Positions 15,405 to 23,274 of a stretch of DNA of 64,000 bases are shown one piece after another; the stretch's first letter is position 1, and the number at the start of each line of letters is the position of its first letter. Below the pieces are notes generated by a model. The model saw only the letters and a list, made by a program, of their open reading frames with translations, was not told the origin of the DNA and ran no database searches. The position numbers and the translations under genes are program-made. This DNA comes from Prochlorococcus sp. AG-402-I23 (GTDB taxonomy: Bacteria > Cyanobacteriota > Cyanobacteriia > PCC-6307 > Cyanobiaceae), in the NCBI GenBank assembly GCA_003216915.1, contig QCIB01000003.1, forward strand, positions 1 through 64,000. Direction: 5' to 3'.

Positions 15405-15659
15405 ATGTCTCTAAAGAATCAAACTAATGATATTTATCCATGGGATTATCAAATAGGAGATGATAATTTCCAATTAGAACCTTGGATTCTAGAGAAAGGG
15501 AAAGAATTTGTGTCTATTGAGAAAAATATAGATAACAAAGGTTTTTTTTATTTACAAAAGAATAAGGAGAAACGTCTTTCTCTTAACTCTTTACAAATAA
15601 AATCAACTTATAATCAATTGATGAATTTTGGTTATAAGTTACGAATAAGCAATCTCTAA
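15405..15659 (+). CDS. Hypothetical small protein, 84 aa
   Basis: MSLKNQTNDIYPWDYQIGDD and a C-terminal KSTYNQLMNFGYKLRI that loosely resembles the end of DUF1651-type proteins. Soluble. Function unknown. Confidence 0.5.
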   Translation: MSLKNQTNDIYPWDYQIGDDNFQLEPWILEKGKEFVSIEKNIDNKGFFYLQKNKEKRLSLNSLQIKSTYNQLMNFGYKLRISNL

Positions 15660-15709
15660 TTTTCTTTTGATTTATAATAATAATCCTCAGAATCGCGAAG
15701 TAATAATAA

Positions 15710-15997
15710 CTAATTATTTCTATTAAATTTATTGTATTTTTTATTGTTGGGTCTGTCTCTTTTCTCAGCTTCGTTGACCCTTATCTCTCTTCCCATCCAT
15801 TCAACATCTTGAAGATCATCAATAGCTTTTTTTTCGGAATTATGATCATTTAAATCCACGAAAGCGAAACCTCTTTTTCTTCCTGTTTCTCTATCAAGAG
15901 GTAAATAACATTTTTTAACTACTCCATAATTACTAAAAAGTTGTTCAAGATCTTCGACCTCAGTTTCCCAAGATAAATTTCCAATAAAAATAGTCAT
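15710..15997 (-). CDS. RNA-binding protein with one RRM domain
   Basis: About 95 aa from the ATG at 15997; an upstream TTG at 16057 would add 20 residues that do not look like the family. RNP2 is IFIGNLSW at the N-terminus and RNP1 is KRGFAFVDL. The C-terminus is Asn/Lys-rich (NKKYNKFNRNN). This is the cyanobacterial Rbp type, small single-RRM proteins linked to cold response and mRNA handling. The target RNA is unknown. Confidence 0.9.
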   Translation of the reverse strand: MTIFIGNLSWETEVEDLEQLFSNYGVVKKCYLPLDRETGRKRGFAFVDLNDHNSEKKAIDDLQDVEWMGREIRVNEAEKRDRPNNKKYNKFNRNN

Positions 15998-16126
15998 TTC
16001 TTTAATTTTTTTTTGAAGGTATAAATAGTTGCTTTGGACTAGTGAAGTTATCTCCAATCAAATGCTTCCATTGTTCTTACTCTAACTCTTTATTAGGTAC
16101 ATAACGAGTAGGAAAACTTAGATATC

Positions 16127-16468
16127 TTACATACCCATTGCTCTTCTCAGCTTTGCAGCCTCATCTAAACCTTCCATAATTGTAAATGTAGAATTTTCAG
16201 TAGCTTCTTTTCTTAGCTTTGAAAGTTCTCTATATTCTTCAGATTCATAAGCTTCGACCGCATCTTTCATGGAAGGGAATTCACAAATAACGGCTAAATC
16301 AGCATCTTCTGTCCTCTCTTTTCCTTGAGGCTCTGTATCTTTTGCAAAGACTTGGCCTCCAACCTCTTTCAGCCATGGTCCAACTTTATTTACATATTTA
16401 TCAAATAAATCTTGATTAATTATTTTTGCAGTAGATATCCAATAACCTTTAGCTCCTCTTTTATTCAT
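16127..16468 (-). CDS. DUF1330-family protein, soluble
   Basis: 113 aa. GYWISTAKIINQDLFDKYVN, then VICEFPSMKDAVEAYESEEY and LSKLRKEAT follow the DUF1330 pattern. There is no membrane anchor, unlike the paralogue at 12311-12676. It belongs to the dimeric alpha/beta-barrel group of unknown biochemical role. Confidence 0.75.
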   Translation of the reverse strand: MNKRGAKGYWISTAKIINQDLFDKYVNKVGPWLKEVGGQVFAKDTEPQGKERTEDADLAVICEFPSMKDAVEAYESEEYRELSKLRKEATENSTFTIMEGLDEAAKLRRAMGM

Positions 16469-16494
16469 TTATTTATCTATGTATTTCAAATAGA

Positions 16495-16629
16495 CTACAT
16501 CATTTCGTGTTGATCAAATTTATTTTTTAACTTTGCTGCTTTATGGATTAATCCAACTGCTTCTTTTCTTCCTGTGGCTTGTTGCGCCTGGCGCATTAAG
16601 TCAGCATATTTTTTGTTTAGTTTTTTCAT
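16495..16629 (-). CDS. Small helical protein (KKYADL family), 44 aa, copy 1
   Basis: MKKLNKKYADLMRQAQQATG then RKEAVGLIHKAAKLKNKFDQ and HEMM. Paralogues are at 30054-30188 and 49920-50057, sharing KKYAxLxxQA, RKEAxxLI and, in two copies, an EMM ending. Conservation over three loci argues that it is a real gene. Function unknown. Confidence 0.6.
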   Translation of the reverse strand: MKKLNKKYADLMRQAQQATGRKEAVGLIHKAAKLKNKFDQHEMM

Positions 16630-16856
16630 TTGTTTGTTTGTTTAGTGTCAAAGACACAGGCTTAATAAGTGATTGTCATTTTTTGCATTATCTCTATTGA
16701 ATAGATCAACACAACTTGTTTATCAGAAAGTATTTGACTCTTGCAGGTGGGATTCTTTTTCAAAAATTCTTTAGCTGGTCAATATTGCTTAGTCTTATCT
16801 CTACCTGAGATTAATTAACAATAACACAAGAACAAAAATAGCTATTTGAAAGCTGC

Positions 16857-17150
16857 TTAACTCTCTAAATACCTGCAAATAAATTCAAAGTTTTCGTAGT
16901 CAATAGTTATTGTCTTAAACCTATCTGTTTCTATTCTTCTATTACCTAAATTCTGTAATTCAACTTTAATAGATGGATGTTTTATTGAGTACGAAGGAGT
17001 AAAGCCAATACGCTTTGCACGTTTATGCAAATCCTTTTTAAGTCGAGGATCACAGCCACAAAACAGAATGGTAGGTCTATTAGTATTACCAATTGAAGCA
17101 TCAGCAATTCTTTGTTCTAAATCCGCTGCAATATTTTCAAGAACTTTCAT
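16857..17150 (-). CDS. Hypothetical protein, 97 aa
   Basis: Soluble and basic, with RPTILFCGCDPRLKKDLHKR near the middle and a C-terminal FEFICRYLES. No family is recognised. The 17151-17444 stretch next to it shows no gene I would call. Confidence 0.5.
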   Translation of the reverse strand: MKVLENIAADLEQRIADASIGNTNRPTILFCGCDPRLKKDLHKRAKRIGFTPSYSIKHPSIKVELQNLGNRRIETDRFKTITIDYENFEFICRYLES

Positions 17151-17444
17151 TCAATTTTTTTTTAAATTGAAAGGGCATAATTAATAACCAATATTTTTTC
17201 TAGGGTTAGTTATGCAAATTATTAAATTTAGAACGTTATTGGCAGGCAAGTTTAATGATTTCAAAAGTAGCAAAGCCATTCCTTGAGTTAGGTTAAATCC
17301 TTTTTCTTCCATAAAAAAAGAAGGGGTTCATTCATACATTCTAAATAGATAGTCAATTAATAATTGGTCAAACGGTCTTGAATCAACAACTTAGTAACTT
17401 AATTAAATTATTAAAACTAGTATTAAGTAAGTTATTTATAGGAT

Positions 17445-17585
17445 ATGGAAATAATTTTCAAAAGAGAAACTTCATTAGGTCTAGAATCCTACGAAGAACT
17501 AGGTTTTAATTCCGAAGAAGATCTTGAATTAGAAATTTCTAAACTTACTAAATTTAGACCTGAATTTGATACTAATTTAGAATAA
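17445..17585 (+). CDS. Small acidic protein, 46 aa
   Basis: MEIIFKRETSLGLESYEELG and an acidic C-terminus (EEDLELEISKL). Preceded by AGGATATGG with a weak ribosome-binding-like AGGA. Function unknown. The following 17586-17861 contains only a hairpin (AGTCAGC 17691 / GCTGACT 17712) that could be a terminator. Confidence 0.45.
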   Translation: MEIIFKRETSLGLESYEELGFNSEEDLELEISKLTKFRPEFDTNLE

Positions 17586-17861
17586 GTTAATAGCGGTTAA
17601 AAAGTAAAAGTTTAATTTAATATTATCTATTTTTAAATTATTGGTTTTGATTTAATTCTTTCAAGTCACTTACTCAGTACCAATTTAAAAAGTCAGCCTG
17701 TATACCTACTAGCTGACTTTCATAACAATGTAAGTTTTAAAAACTATACGAGTGTTGTTGTGATGCTCAAAAAAACTGCCACAAAGAATATTTAAGGAAC
17801 CGCCTTAAGGAGTACATATCCTTGACTTTTAGATATAAAATCCATTTATACTTACCCTGGA

Positions 17862-18070
17862 ATAATTTGTACTGTTGTTAGATATGCGCCAATAAGGGCA
17901 AAAATGACGATTATTGCAGATCTACCGTTAAGCTTCTCAGCTACGATTTTTTCCTTCTCAACTTTTTTTGTTTCGATAATTTGTTTGGTTGGTTGTTTAG
18001 CTAATACGATTCCTAATGCAATCTTGAAACAAATCCAATAACAGGAAAATATAAGTGTGAGTATAATTAC
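17862..18070 (-). pseudogene. Decayed hli gene (high-light-inducible protein)
   Basis: The open frame encodes EKIVAEKLNGRSAIIVIFAL then GAYLTTVQIIPG, clearly related to the hli gene at 18680-18940 (EKVVAETLNGRFAMLGLIAA, GAYLTTGQIIPG). The chlorophyll-binding ExxNGRxAMxG motif has become ExxNGRSAIIV. The frame has no ATG before an upstream stop. It is probably a remnant of an inverted duplicate of the neighbouring hli operon. Confidence 0.7.
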
Positions 18071-18107
18071 TTACTCTCTCACCCTCTATAAGCTGAACTT
18101 ATTAAAG

Positions 18108-18254
18108 CTATATTCCCGCCTTTGCAAATTCGAGATTAAGCAAATGCTTTTCACCATCATCACTATCATCGTCATCATCATTGAAAGAAGAAATCAATAC
18201 ATAAACGCCTCCAAGACCTAGGATCATTGATAAGTAGAAAATTGGATCTGTCAT
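18108..18254 (-). CDS. Small protein with membrane helix and Asp-rich tail, copy 1
   Basis: 48 aa: MTDPIFYLSMILGLGGVYVL then ISSFNDDDDDSDDGEK. The paralogue at 24104-24250 (MTDPILHLSMLLGFGGVYVL) has the same hydrophobic segment and acidic tail. The poly-Asp tail might bind metal ions (inference). No family name is known to me. Confidence 0.6.
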   Translation of the reverse strand: MTDPIFYLSMILGLGGVYVLISSFNDDDDDSDDGEKHLLNLEFAKAGI

Positions 18255-18416
18255 TATTTAATTTTGATCAATCAAAAACAAATCCGAGGAAGCTTTTTCA
18301 TGTCTTCATGATCTTTTAATTATTAGGTCCAACTTTAAAAATAATTGCTAACTGTTACGTTTATGTACTAAAATTGCTTATAAAGTAACGAAATAACCAC
18401 ATTTAAAGCCCTTTTC

Positions 18417-18455
18417 TTTACATTAGTTAATAAATATGTTACGTTTGTTAACAAT
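18417..18455 (+). promoter_or_regulatory. HLR1-like repeats upstream of the hli operon
   Basis: TTTACATTAGTTAATA (18417) and GTTACGTTTGTTAACA (18438) resemble the HLR1 element (paired TTACA-type repeats) bound by the response regulator RpaB in cyanobacteria. Nearly the same two blocks, similarly spaced, stand before the second hli cluster at 51952-51990. A further GTTACGTTTATGTA lies at about 18354. Confidence 0.5.
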
Positions 18456-18470
18456 TAAATTATTTAACTA

Positions 18471-18680
18471 ATGACTAATTCTTCATACATAACTACAGAA
18501 TCAGGCGGAAGGCAAAATATTTTTCCAACTGAGCCTCGCCCTTATGTTGATCAATCTGTTTCTTACGATGGTTATCCTCAAAACGCAGAAAAAGTTAATG
18601 GTCGTTGGGCAATGATTGGTTTAGTTGCACTTTTAGGTGCTTATGTAACTACAGGCCAAATAATTCCAGGTATTTTTTAA
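18471..18680 (+). CDS. hli: High-light-inducible protein (HLIP)
   Basis: 69 aa. One chlorophyll-binding helix carries EKVNGRWAMIG, then GAYVTTGQIIPGIF. HLIPs bind chlorophyll and carotenoid and protect photosystems under light stress in the thylakoid membrane. It overlaps the next hli by one base (TAATG). Both genes plus the promoter are duplicated at 52003-52469. Confidence 0.92.
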   Translation: MTNSSYITTESGGRQNIFPTEPRPYVDQSVSYDGYPQNAEKVNGRWAMIGLVALLGAYVTTGQIIPGIF

Positions 18681-18940
18681 TGTCTCCTCTTTCAGGTTTT
18701 TTAGCTGTAATCGTATTCTTTACAGCTATCCTCGTTGCTTATCTAACCAAGCAATTTCAAAACGAAAATTTAAACTATCTAACTTCAAATCCAATGACAA
18801 ATTCAAACAATAAAATCAAAACAATCGAAAAAGAAAAAGTTGTTGCAGAAACTCTTAATGGCAGATTTGCAATGCTTGGATTAATTGCTGCTGTTGGAGC
18901 TTACTTAACAACAGGCCAAATAATTCCAGGTTTCGTTTAA
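18680..18940 (+). CDS. hli: High-light-inducible protein with extra N-terminal helix
   Basis: 86 aa from the ATG overlapping the previous stop. An N-terminal hydrophobic helix (GFLAVIVFFTAILVAYL), a polar linker and then the HLIP helix EKVVAETLNGRFAMLG with GAYLTTGQIIPGFV. Two helices in one HLIP-type protein suggest a variant topology. It is near-identical to 52209-52469. Confidence 0.9.
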   Translation: MSPLSGFLAVIVFFTAILVAYLTKQFQNENLNYLTSNPMTNSNNKIKTIEKEKVVAETLNGRFAMLGLIAAVGAYLTTGQIIPGFV

Positions 18941-19168
18941 ATGCTTTTGCTCTCTGTACCATTTTACGATTTTCCATCTTCACCCTTACTAATAATAGGC
19001 GCAATAGGTATTGTTGTAGCATTGGCTGTATTTTTTCTCGCTTACCAAAAGTACTTTAACTCTCCATTTAACAAAGAACTTCAATTAAAGAAGAAAGCTC
19101 TATTGATGGAAAAAAAAGAACTTAACAAAAAACTTGAAAAAATAGAACTTGACCTAAAAAATTTATAG
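18941..19168 (+). CDS. Membrane protein with coiled-coil tail, in the hli operon
   Basis: 75 aa. A hydrophobic helix at about residues 14-36 is followed by a Lys/Glu/Leu heptad-like tail (KKKALLMEKKELNKKLEK). The ATG directly follows the hli stop, so it is co-transcribed. It is absent from the duplicated hli cluster at 52 kb. Function unknown. Confidence 0.6.
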   Translation: MLLLSVPFYDFPSSPLLIIGAIGIVVALAVFFLAYQKYFNSPFNKELQLKKKALLMEKKELNKKLEKIELDLKNL

Positions 19169-19176
19169 TGAAATTC

Positions 19177-19266
19177 ATGAACATAGACATTTTCTTAATC
19201 TCTTTCTTTACTTATCTCTTAGTACCTGTAGTAATGATCGCTAAGGGGAAAAAAGCAACTAACTAA
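19177..19266 (+). CDS. Tiny membrane peptide, 29 aa
   Basis: MNIDIFLISFFTYLLVPVVM then a basic tail. A GTG start at 19168 overlapping the previous stop would add three residues. One membrane helix; last gene of the hli operon. Confidence 0.45.
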   Translation: MNIDIFLISFFTYLLVPVVMIAKGKKATN

Positions 19267-19361
19267 AACGATTTAGACTCCCAAAAAGAATAATCTAAAC
19301 TCTATTTAATACTTACAATGTCATTTTAGAGTTTTCATATAAGTTTAATGAGGGCAATCTT

Positions 19362-19445
19362 ATGACCAATTTCGCTATAGAGTTACTTCTCTTGAGTGTA
19401 GTTTTTGTAAATTTTGGAGCAACCTTACAGGTAATATCTATTTAA
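19362..19445 (+). CDS. Possible 27-aa membrane peptide
   Basis: MTNFAIELLLLSVVFVNFGA is one hydrophobic helix. Preceded by GAGG about 10 bp upstream. Weak support. Confidence 0.35.
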   Translation: MTNFAIELLLLSVVFVNFGATLQVISI

Positions 19446-19536
19446 AATTAGTAAAAGAATTTAATCGCAATAGATTATTTTGAAGTAAATCCTTCAGTAG
19501 TTCTTATTGCATTATTTGATAAAAATTAGATTTATA

Positions 19537-19573
19537 AAGCACATGGTCGCAGGTTAGAATCCTCTCGCCCCGA
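19537..19573 (+). repeat. tRNA-Pro(UGG) 3' fragment 6, decayed
   Basis: GGTCGCAGGTTAGAATCCT then CTCGCCCCGA: T-loop TTAGAAT as in fragment 4, T-stem mismatched and the anticodon stem mostly lost. It is the rightmost remnant of the array in this window. Confidence 0.75.
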
Positions 19574-19602
19574 CTAGCTTTTCAGGGATTGCCTATTTTG
19601 AC

Positions 19603-19624
19603 TTAGGGGAAAATTAGGGAAAAT
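19603..19624 (+). repeat. TTAGGG(G)AAAA x2 next to fragment 6
   Basis: Two 11-bp units in tandem. Position and period match the other presumed arm repeats, with a sixth sequence type. No partner copy was found to the right. Confidence 0.4.
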
Positions 19625-19905
19625 GGCATCCTTTTTAGGGGGTTTTCTTTTGGTTTTTCCCTAGACTTTATAGAATTTTCTTGAATGTTTTAGGATATTA
19701 GCCTAACTTATATATATCCATAGAGTTGGTTGCTATCCCCATTGAGCTATGGCTGGCTATTAAGTACTAAAAGACTATTTTCTTGCTTTTTCCTTATTTT
19801 TTCGTAAGTATGCGTATATAGGCTCTAATTTGCTCTAAATAGCTCTATTACTGGCTTATTTAGGCTTATTTTCCTCTAAAAACTGTCACAAAGGGGTTGA
19901 CGATT

Positions 19906-20112
19906 ATGGAAATTCCAGACGAAATGTTAAAGGAAATTAGAGAAAGTGGATACGATCAAGAGCTTGTATATAACTACATAAGAGAGCTATTAGACAGCGA
20001 GAAAAGAAAATTTCCTAAAGAAAATAACAATCTAGAGCTTTTAGACAATTACTTATTAGATAAAAGATTTATGAGAGAGCTTGAAGTTAGGGATGAATAT
20101 GATGCTGCTTAA
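19906..20112 (+). CDS. Small acidic protein, 68 aa
   Basis: From ATG 19906: MEIPDEMLKEIRESGYDQEL then VYNYIRELLD. A TTG at 19897 is an alternative start. The GYxxELxxxYxRExxD core resembles the 38-aa protein at 27103-27219 (GYNDELKDIYLREVID). Soluble and helical; function unknown. Confidence 0.55.
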   Translation: MEIPDEMLKEIRESGYDQELVYNYIRELLDSEKRKFPKENNNLELLDNYLLDKRFMRELEVRDEYDAA

Positions 20113-20204
20113 AAATAACTATTAAATATAGATGTTTTCTTCCAAGCTTCGTTTAGTAGTTCCTTATATTCTTTTCTTGCAGCCTCAACAGTTTCTACTC
20201 TTGA
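20109..20204 (-). pseudogene. 3' fragment of a MEKFTLINK-family gene
   Basis: Encodes RVETVEAARKEYKELLNEAW then KKTSIFNSYF and a stop, matching the C-terminus of 13900-14148 (RVETIEAARKEYAELLKQGW). The 5' two thirds are missing and are replaced by the 161-bp repeat copy. Confidence 0.75.
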
Positions 20205-20217
20205 AATTATTTACTAA

Positions 20218-20378
20218 GTGGATGAAATGATATTGAATTTAGGTATTCGTAGTAATCAAAGGATTCCAAAATTTTTGTTCATAATTTCTTAAAACTATAT
20301 CCCAGCTTTCAAATTTTTATTGATTTAAATAAATCAATATCTAGTATCAAATGCTAGTTAAATTTTTCTTAATTAATA
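20218..20378. repeat. 161-bp dispersed repeat, copy 2 (decayed gene)
   Basis: Aligns with 11768-11928. Relative to the 53-aa gene there, the ATG is CTG and a TGA stop appears after about nine codons, so this copy is non-functional. Confidence 0.7.
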
Positions 20379-20412
20379 AAACGCTTACTACTTACACCGC
20401 TATATTAATTAC

Positions 20413-20427
20413 GATTGACAGTCGATC
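20413..20427 (+). promoter_or_regulatory. Dyad operator upstream of the MNTLI paralogue
   Basis: GATTGACAGTCGATC, the exact consensus, followed by TACAAT as a possible -10 box, 33 bp before the start at 20460. Same arrangement as at 13062 before the paralogous gene. Confidence 0.55.
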
Positions 20428-20459
20428 TACAATAAGGGGTAATTAGCTACTTTTTTTTA

Positions 20460-20723
20460 ATGAACACTCTCATTATCTCAACTTTTAGCTGTACATTTGA
20501 AGAATTTAAAAATGATGTAACGACATTGTTTCTTGAAGAAATGTGCAAGGAGTTTGTAACTGATTATGAGTTTGTAAAAGTCAATGAACACAAATCTCAT
20601 TTATTAATGAACTGTACTGACTTAGAAAAATTAGGTGCGGAGATGGAATCTCCTTTCGCAAAGGAATGGGATAAAAAAAATAATTGTAAGGATACTGTAT
20701 ATTCGATCGAACTTGTTGCTTAA
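20460..20723 (+). CDS. Small conserved protein (MNTLI family), 87 aa
   Basis: MNTLIISTFSCTFEEFKNDV with VNEHKSHLLMNCTDLEKLGA. Paralogue of 12769-13029, with aligned start, core and C-terminal KD. Soluble. Followed by another small alpha/beta protein on the same strand. Confidence 0.65.
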   Translation: MNTLIISTFSCTFEEFKNDVTTLFLEEMCKEFVTDYEFVKVNEHKSHLLMNCTDLEKLGAEMESPFAKEWDKKNNCKDTVYSIELVA

Positions 20724-20791
20724 ATGAAACGCTTACTACTTATACCGCTTTTAAATAAGTCCCTCTAAAATACTTTGCAATAATTTTTTTT

Positions 20792-21073
20792 ATGTTGTTT
20801 CTAATTTCTTATAAATTTACTGATTCAAGTGCCCAAGACAAGGGAGCAAAAATGCTAAAGGAATGGTACGACAAAGGAGGTCCGCAAAATAGACCAGAGG
20901 GTTATGAAGTTAAATCTTGGATTTTCTTACCTCAAAATGGCAATGGTTACTCTGTTGTAGATGCTGATTCTTTAGAAACTATTTGGAAACAGTGGAGTCC
21001 TTGGAGAGAATTATTGGAATTTACTATTGAACCTTGTGCAGATTTAGATCAAACAGTAGCTCTATATTGTTAG
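20792..21073 (+). CDS. DUF3303-like dimeric alpha/beta protein
   Basis: 93 aa. MLFLISYKFTDSSAQDKGAK, then EGYEVKSWIFLPQNGNGYSV and WKQWSPWRELLEFTIEP fit the DUF3303-type ferredoxin-like fold. A related protein is at 25154-25465. Biochemical role unknown. Confidence 0.6.
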   Translation: MLFLISYKFTDSSAQDKGAKMLKEWYDKGGPQNRPEGYEVKSWIFLPQNGNGYSVVDADSLETIWKQWSPWRELLEFTIEPCADLDQTVALYC

Positions 21074-21202
21074 TGAAACGCTTTTTACTTGTATAAAAAA
21101 TATAAGACTTAGCAATTATTTAGCGATTAAATAAAATAATGCTTATTTAACCTATTTAGCCTTTTTATTTTTTAATATATGTAAAACAAACTTCTAATAA
21201 TA

Positions 21203-21457
21203 ATGAGTAATTTTAAAGATAACTTTTCAAGTGAAAGCTTTTACCCTGATAGTAATTATTATCTTGAACAAGATAATACTCCTAAAGAGGAAACAATTTC
21301 AGAAGATCAAAAATCCAATATGGGGGGAAGTTTTGAATGGCCAAATACATATTGGTTCATTGCCGAAAGGACAAATGGAAGGCTTGCAATGATAGGTTTC
21401 ATGGCTGTCATTATTAACTATACCTTGTTTGGATGGATAGCTTATCCAATCCTTTAA
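21203..21457 (+). CDS. hli: High-light-inducible protein with long N-terminal extension
   Basis: 84 aa. A polar, Asp/Ser-rich N-terminus of about 50 residues, then the HLIP helix AERTNGRLAMIGFMAVIINY and FGWIAYPIL. The AERTNGR and NYxLFGW pattern matches the 42-aa HLIP at 52505-52633. Expected in thylakoids with a photoprotective role. Confidence 0.88.
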   Translation: MSNFKDNFSSESFYPDSNYYLEQDNTPKEETISEDQKSNMGGSFEWPNTYWFIAERTNGRLAMIGFMAVIINYTLFGWIAYPIL

Positions 21458-21482
21458 ATGAGTAATTCTAATTTTGACAACA

Positions 21483-21599
21483 ATGGTGTATATTAATCTG
21501 GAATACAGGCTGCAATATGCTGCGTTTGTTATAACTGCATTTGCTATTTATTTGGCTAGGCATTTTTCAATGATGCTAATTTCCACCATTTTGCTATAA
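21483..21599 (+). CDS. Possible small membrane protein, 38 aa
   Basis: MVYINLEYRLQYAAFVITAF then AIYLARHFSMMLIS. Hydrophobic and soon after hli, but no clear ribosome-binding site. Confidence 0.3.
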   Translation: MVYINLEYRLQYAAFVITAFAIYLARHFSMMLISTILL

Positions 21600-21760
21600 A
21601 AATATTCAAGGTCTGGAATTATAATGGATATAACCCATTAAGTTATTGAGTGATTAGTTGGAAAATAGAATTTTTACTCTTAAAAAAGTAATGGCTAGTT
21701 CTTACTGGTAAGTTAATTCAAATAGATCAAGGGTAAAAAGATTTAACGAAAATACAAATA

Positions 21761-21886
21761 ATGAAGATCAATTTTTTAAATATATGTTTATTAATTCTGG
21801 GTCGATTAACTACTACATGGAGTAAAGAACCACCTGTCATAAATACTAGAAAAGAATTAAAGAAAGATAAAGTTAGAGAAGAATAG
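21761..21886 (+). CDS. Possible secreted peptide, 41 aa
   Basis: MKINFLNICLLILGRLTTTW looks like a signal peptide, then a basic tail. Weak support. The surrounding 21600-22122 otherwise holds only a stop-interrupted reading (about 21905-21965). Confidence 0.35.
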   Translation: MKINFLNICLLILGRLTTTWSKEPPVINTRKELKKDKVREE

Positions 21887-22122
21887 AAAAAATTAATTGT
21901 TCATGGCTGGAGAAGAACCTAGGAAGATTGGACAAAAAAAGAGGCTAAGGCTGCTAATGCTTAAAAAGTATTTAAATAATCCTCAATTACTAACTAATTG
22001 CGGTGCAGGTACTTAGAGTTTCATACTATTCAAATTATTTCTTTCAAAGTCTAAAAGTAAAAATCTTGGATTTTTGTTAGTCAATTAACTTAAATTTCCC
22101 AATTATTTTTATTGGTTTTTGA

Positions 22123-22845
22123 TTATTCATATGTTTTTGAGGAGTTTTCGAGTAATTCATTTAATTCTAAGAGTTCTTCTTTACTAAATTCTCTATATTC
22201 TCCTGTTGCCACGTCTAACTTAATATTCATAATTCTTACACGTTTTAATGATCGTACTCTATAGCCTAAGGCCTCACACATTCTTCTAATCTGACGGTTA
22301 AGTCCCTGTGTGAGTATAATTCTAAATTTTCTGGGACCCAATTGTTTTACGAAACAATTTTTAGTTATTGTGCCTAATATTTCAACTCCATTACTCATGC
22401 TTTGAATAAAGTCGCTTTTAATAGGACGATTAACTTTTACAATATATTCCTTTTCATGATTATTTCTTGCTCTGAGTATTTTATTTACGATATCTCCATC
22501 ATTAGTTAAAAAAATCAATCCCTCACTGAGCTTATCTAATCTTCCGATAGGGAAAATTCTTTTAGGATATTTAATGAAATCTATGACATTATTGGGTTCT
22601 ACTTTTTTATCTGTTGTGCAAACAATTCCTACAGGTTTATTAAATGCTAAGTAGATGTTTTTTTGTCTCGATGATTTTTCTATTCTTTGACCTTTAACTT
22701 CAACTTGATCACTTTCTTCTACTTTGGCTCCAATTTCTGGAATTTTGCCATTAATGGTTACCTTTCCTTCTGAAATTAATCTATCTGCCTCTCTTCTAGA
22801 ACAATAACCGACTTCGCTTAAATATTTATTTATTCTGGTAGCCAT
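22123..22845 (-). CDS. rluF: 23S rRNA pseudouridine synthase, RluF-like
   Basis: 240 aa. N-terminal S4 RNA-binding domain (RINKYLSEVGYCSRREADRL) and a catalytic domain with GRLDKLSEGLIFLTNDGD, whose Asp is the catalytic residue of the RsuA/RluB/E/F group. RARNNHEKEYIVKVNRPI and QGLNRQIRRMCEALGYRV favour RluF, which modifies U2604 of 23S rRNA in E. coli. Target identity is inferred from family. A dyad operator lies about 62 bp upstream (22907-22921). Confidence 0.88.
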   Translation of the reverse strand: MATRINKYLSEVGYCSRREADRLISEGKVTINGKIPEIGAKVEESDQVEVKGQRIEKSSRQKNIYLAFNKPVGIVCTTDKKVEPNNVIDFIKYPKRIFPIGRLDKLSEGLIFLTNDGDIVNKILRARNNHEKEYIVKVNRPIKSDFIQSMSNGVEILGTITKNCFVKQLGPRKFRIILTQGLNRQIRRMCEALGYRVRSLKRVRIMNIKLDVATGEYREFSKEELLELNELLENSSKTYE

Positions 22846-22906
22846 TTTGGAAGTTTGTTTTTTATCTGCACTAAATAAAATAATTAACTAATCTGTTCAT
22901 ATTTTA

Positions 22907-22921
22907 GATCGGCTGTCAATT
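22907..22921 (-). promoter_or_regulatory. Dyad operator upstream of rluF
   Basis: Minus strand AATTGACAGCCGATC followed by TAAAAT. Two differences from the consensus GATYGACWGTCRATC. Confidence 0.4.
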
Positions 22922-23002
22922 TTAGTTAATTTTCTCATCATTGGATTTCAAATTATTTTCATCAGTAATTTCTGTCGCACTGATCTAACTCTCTTTCTAA
23001 AA

Positions 23003-23242
23003 TCAAACTTCATCAATTTTCCTCCATCCCTTAGAAAGTAATCTTTCATAAATTTCTCTGGCTAAATCTATTTCAACAGAAACTGTATTTGTCATTACTG
23101 GTGGTTTGTTTCCTAATCCCCCCATTATTTTCCCAGTATCTATAAACATATACTCAAAAACTCCATCAATACTCTTATCATTTTTCATAAATCTTTTAAC
23201 TTCTGAACTATTTGAATTAATCAACCAATAAGATTTAGCCAT
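23003..23242 (-). CDS. DUF1651-like small protein
   Basis: 79 aa. MAKSYWLINSNSSEVKRFMK and a C-terminal EIDLAREIYERLLSKGWRKI, the A..Y..L...GWR ending typical of the picocyanobacterial DUF1651 group. Soluble; function unknown. It sits between yedK and rluF on the same strand. Confidence 0.6.
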   Translation of the reverse strand: MAKSYWLINSNSSEVKRFMKNDKSIDGVFEYMFIDTGKIMGGLGNKPPVMTNTVSVEIDLAREIYERLLSKGWRKIDEV

Positions 23243-23274
23243 TAATCTAACCTTGGAATTAGTATGCGTTCCAT

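Noticed and set aside
6058..19573. The tRNA-Pro-like sequences as functional tRNA genes
   Set aside because: All lack the 5' acceptor strand and most of the D-arm, so none can fold into a full tRNA.
21903..21964. Short frame encoding WTKKEAKAANA with an upstream stop
   Set aside because: Looks like a gene end but has an in-frame TAG after about five codons and no start; too little to call a pseudogene.
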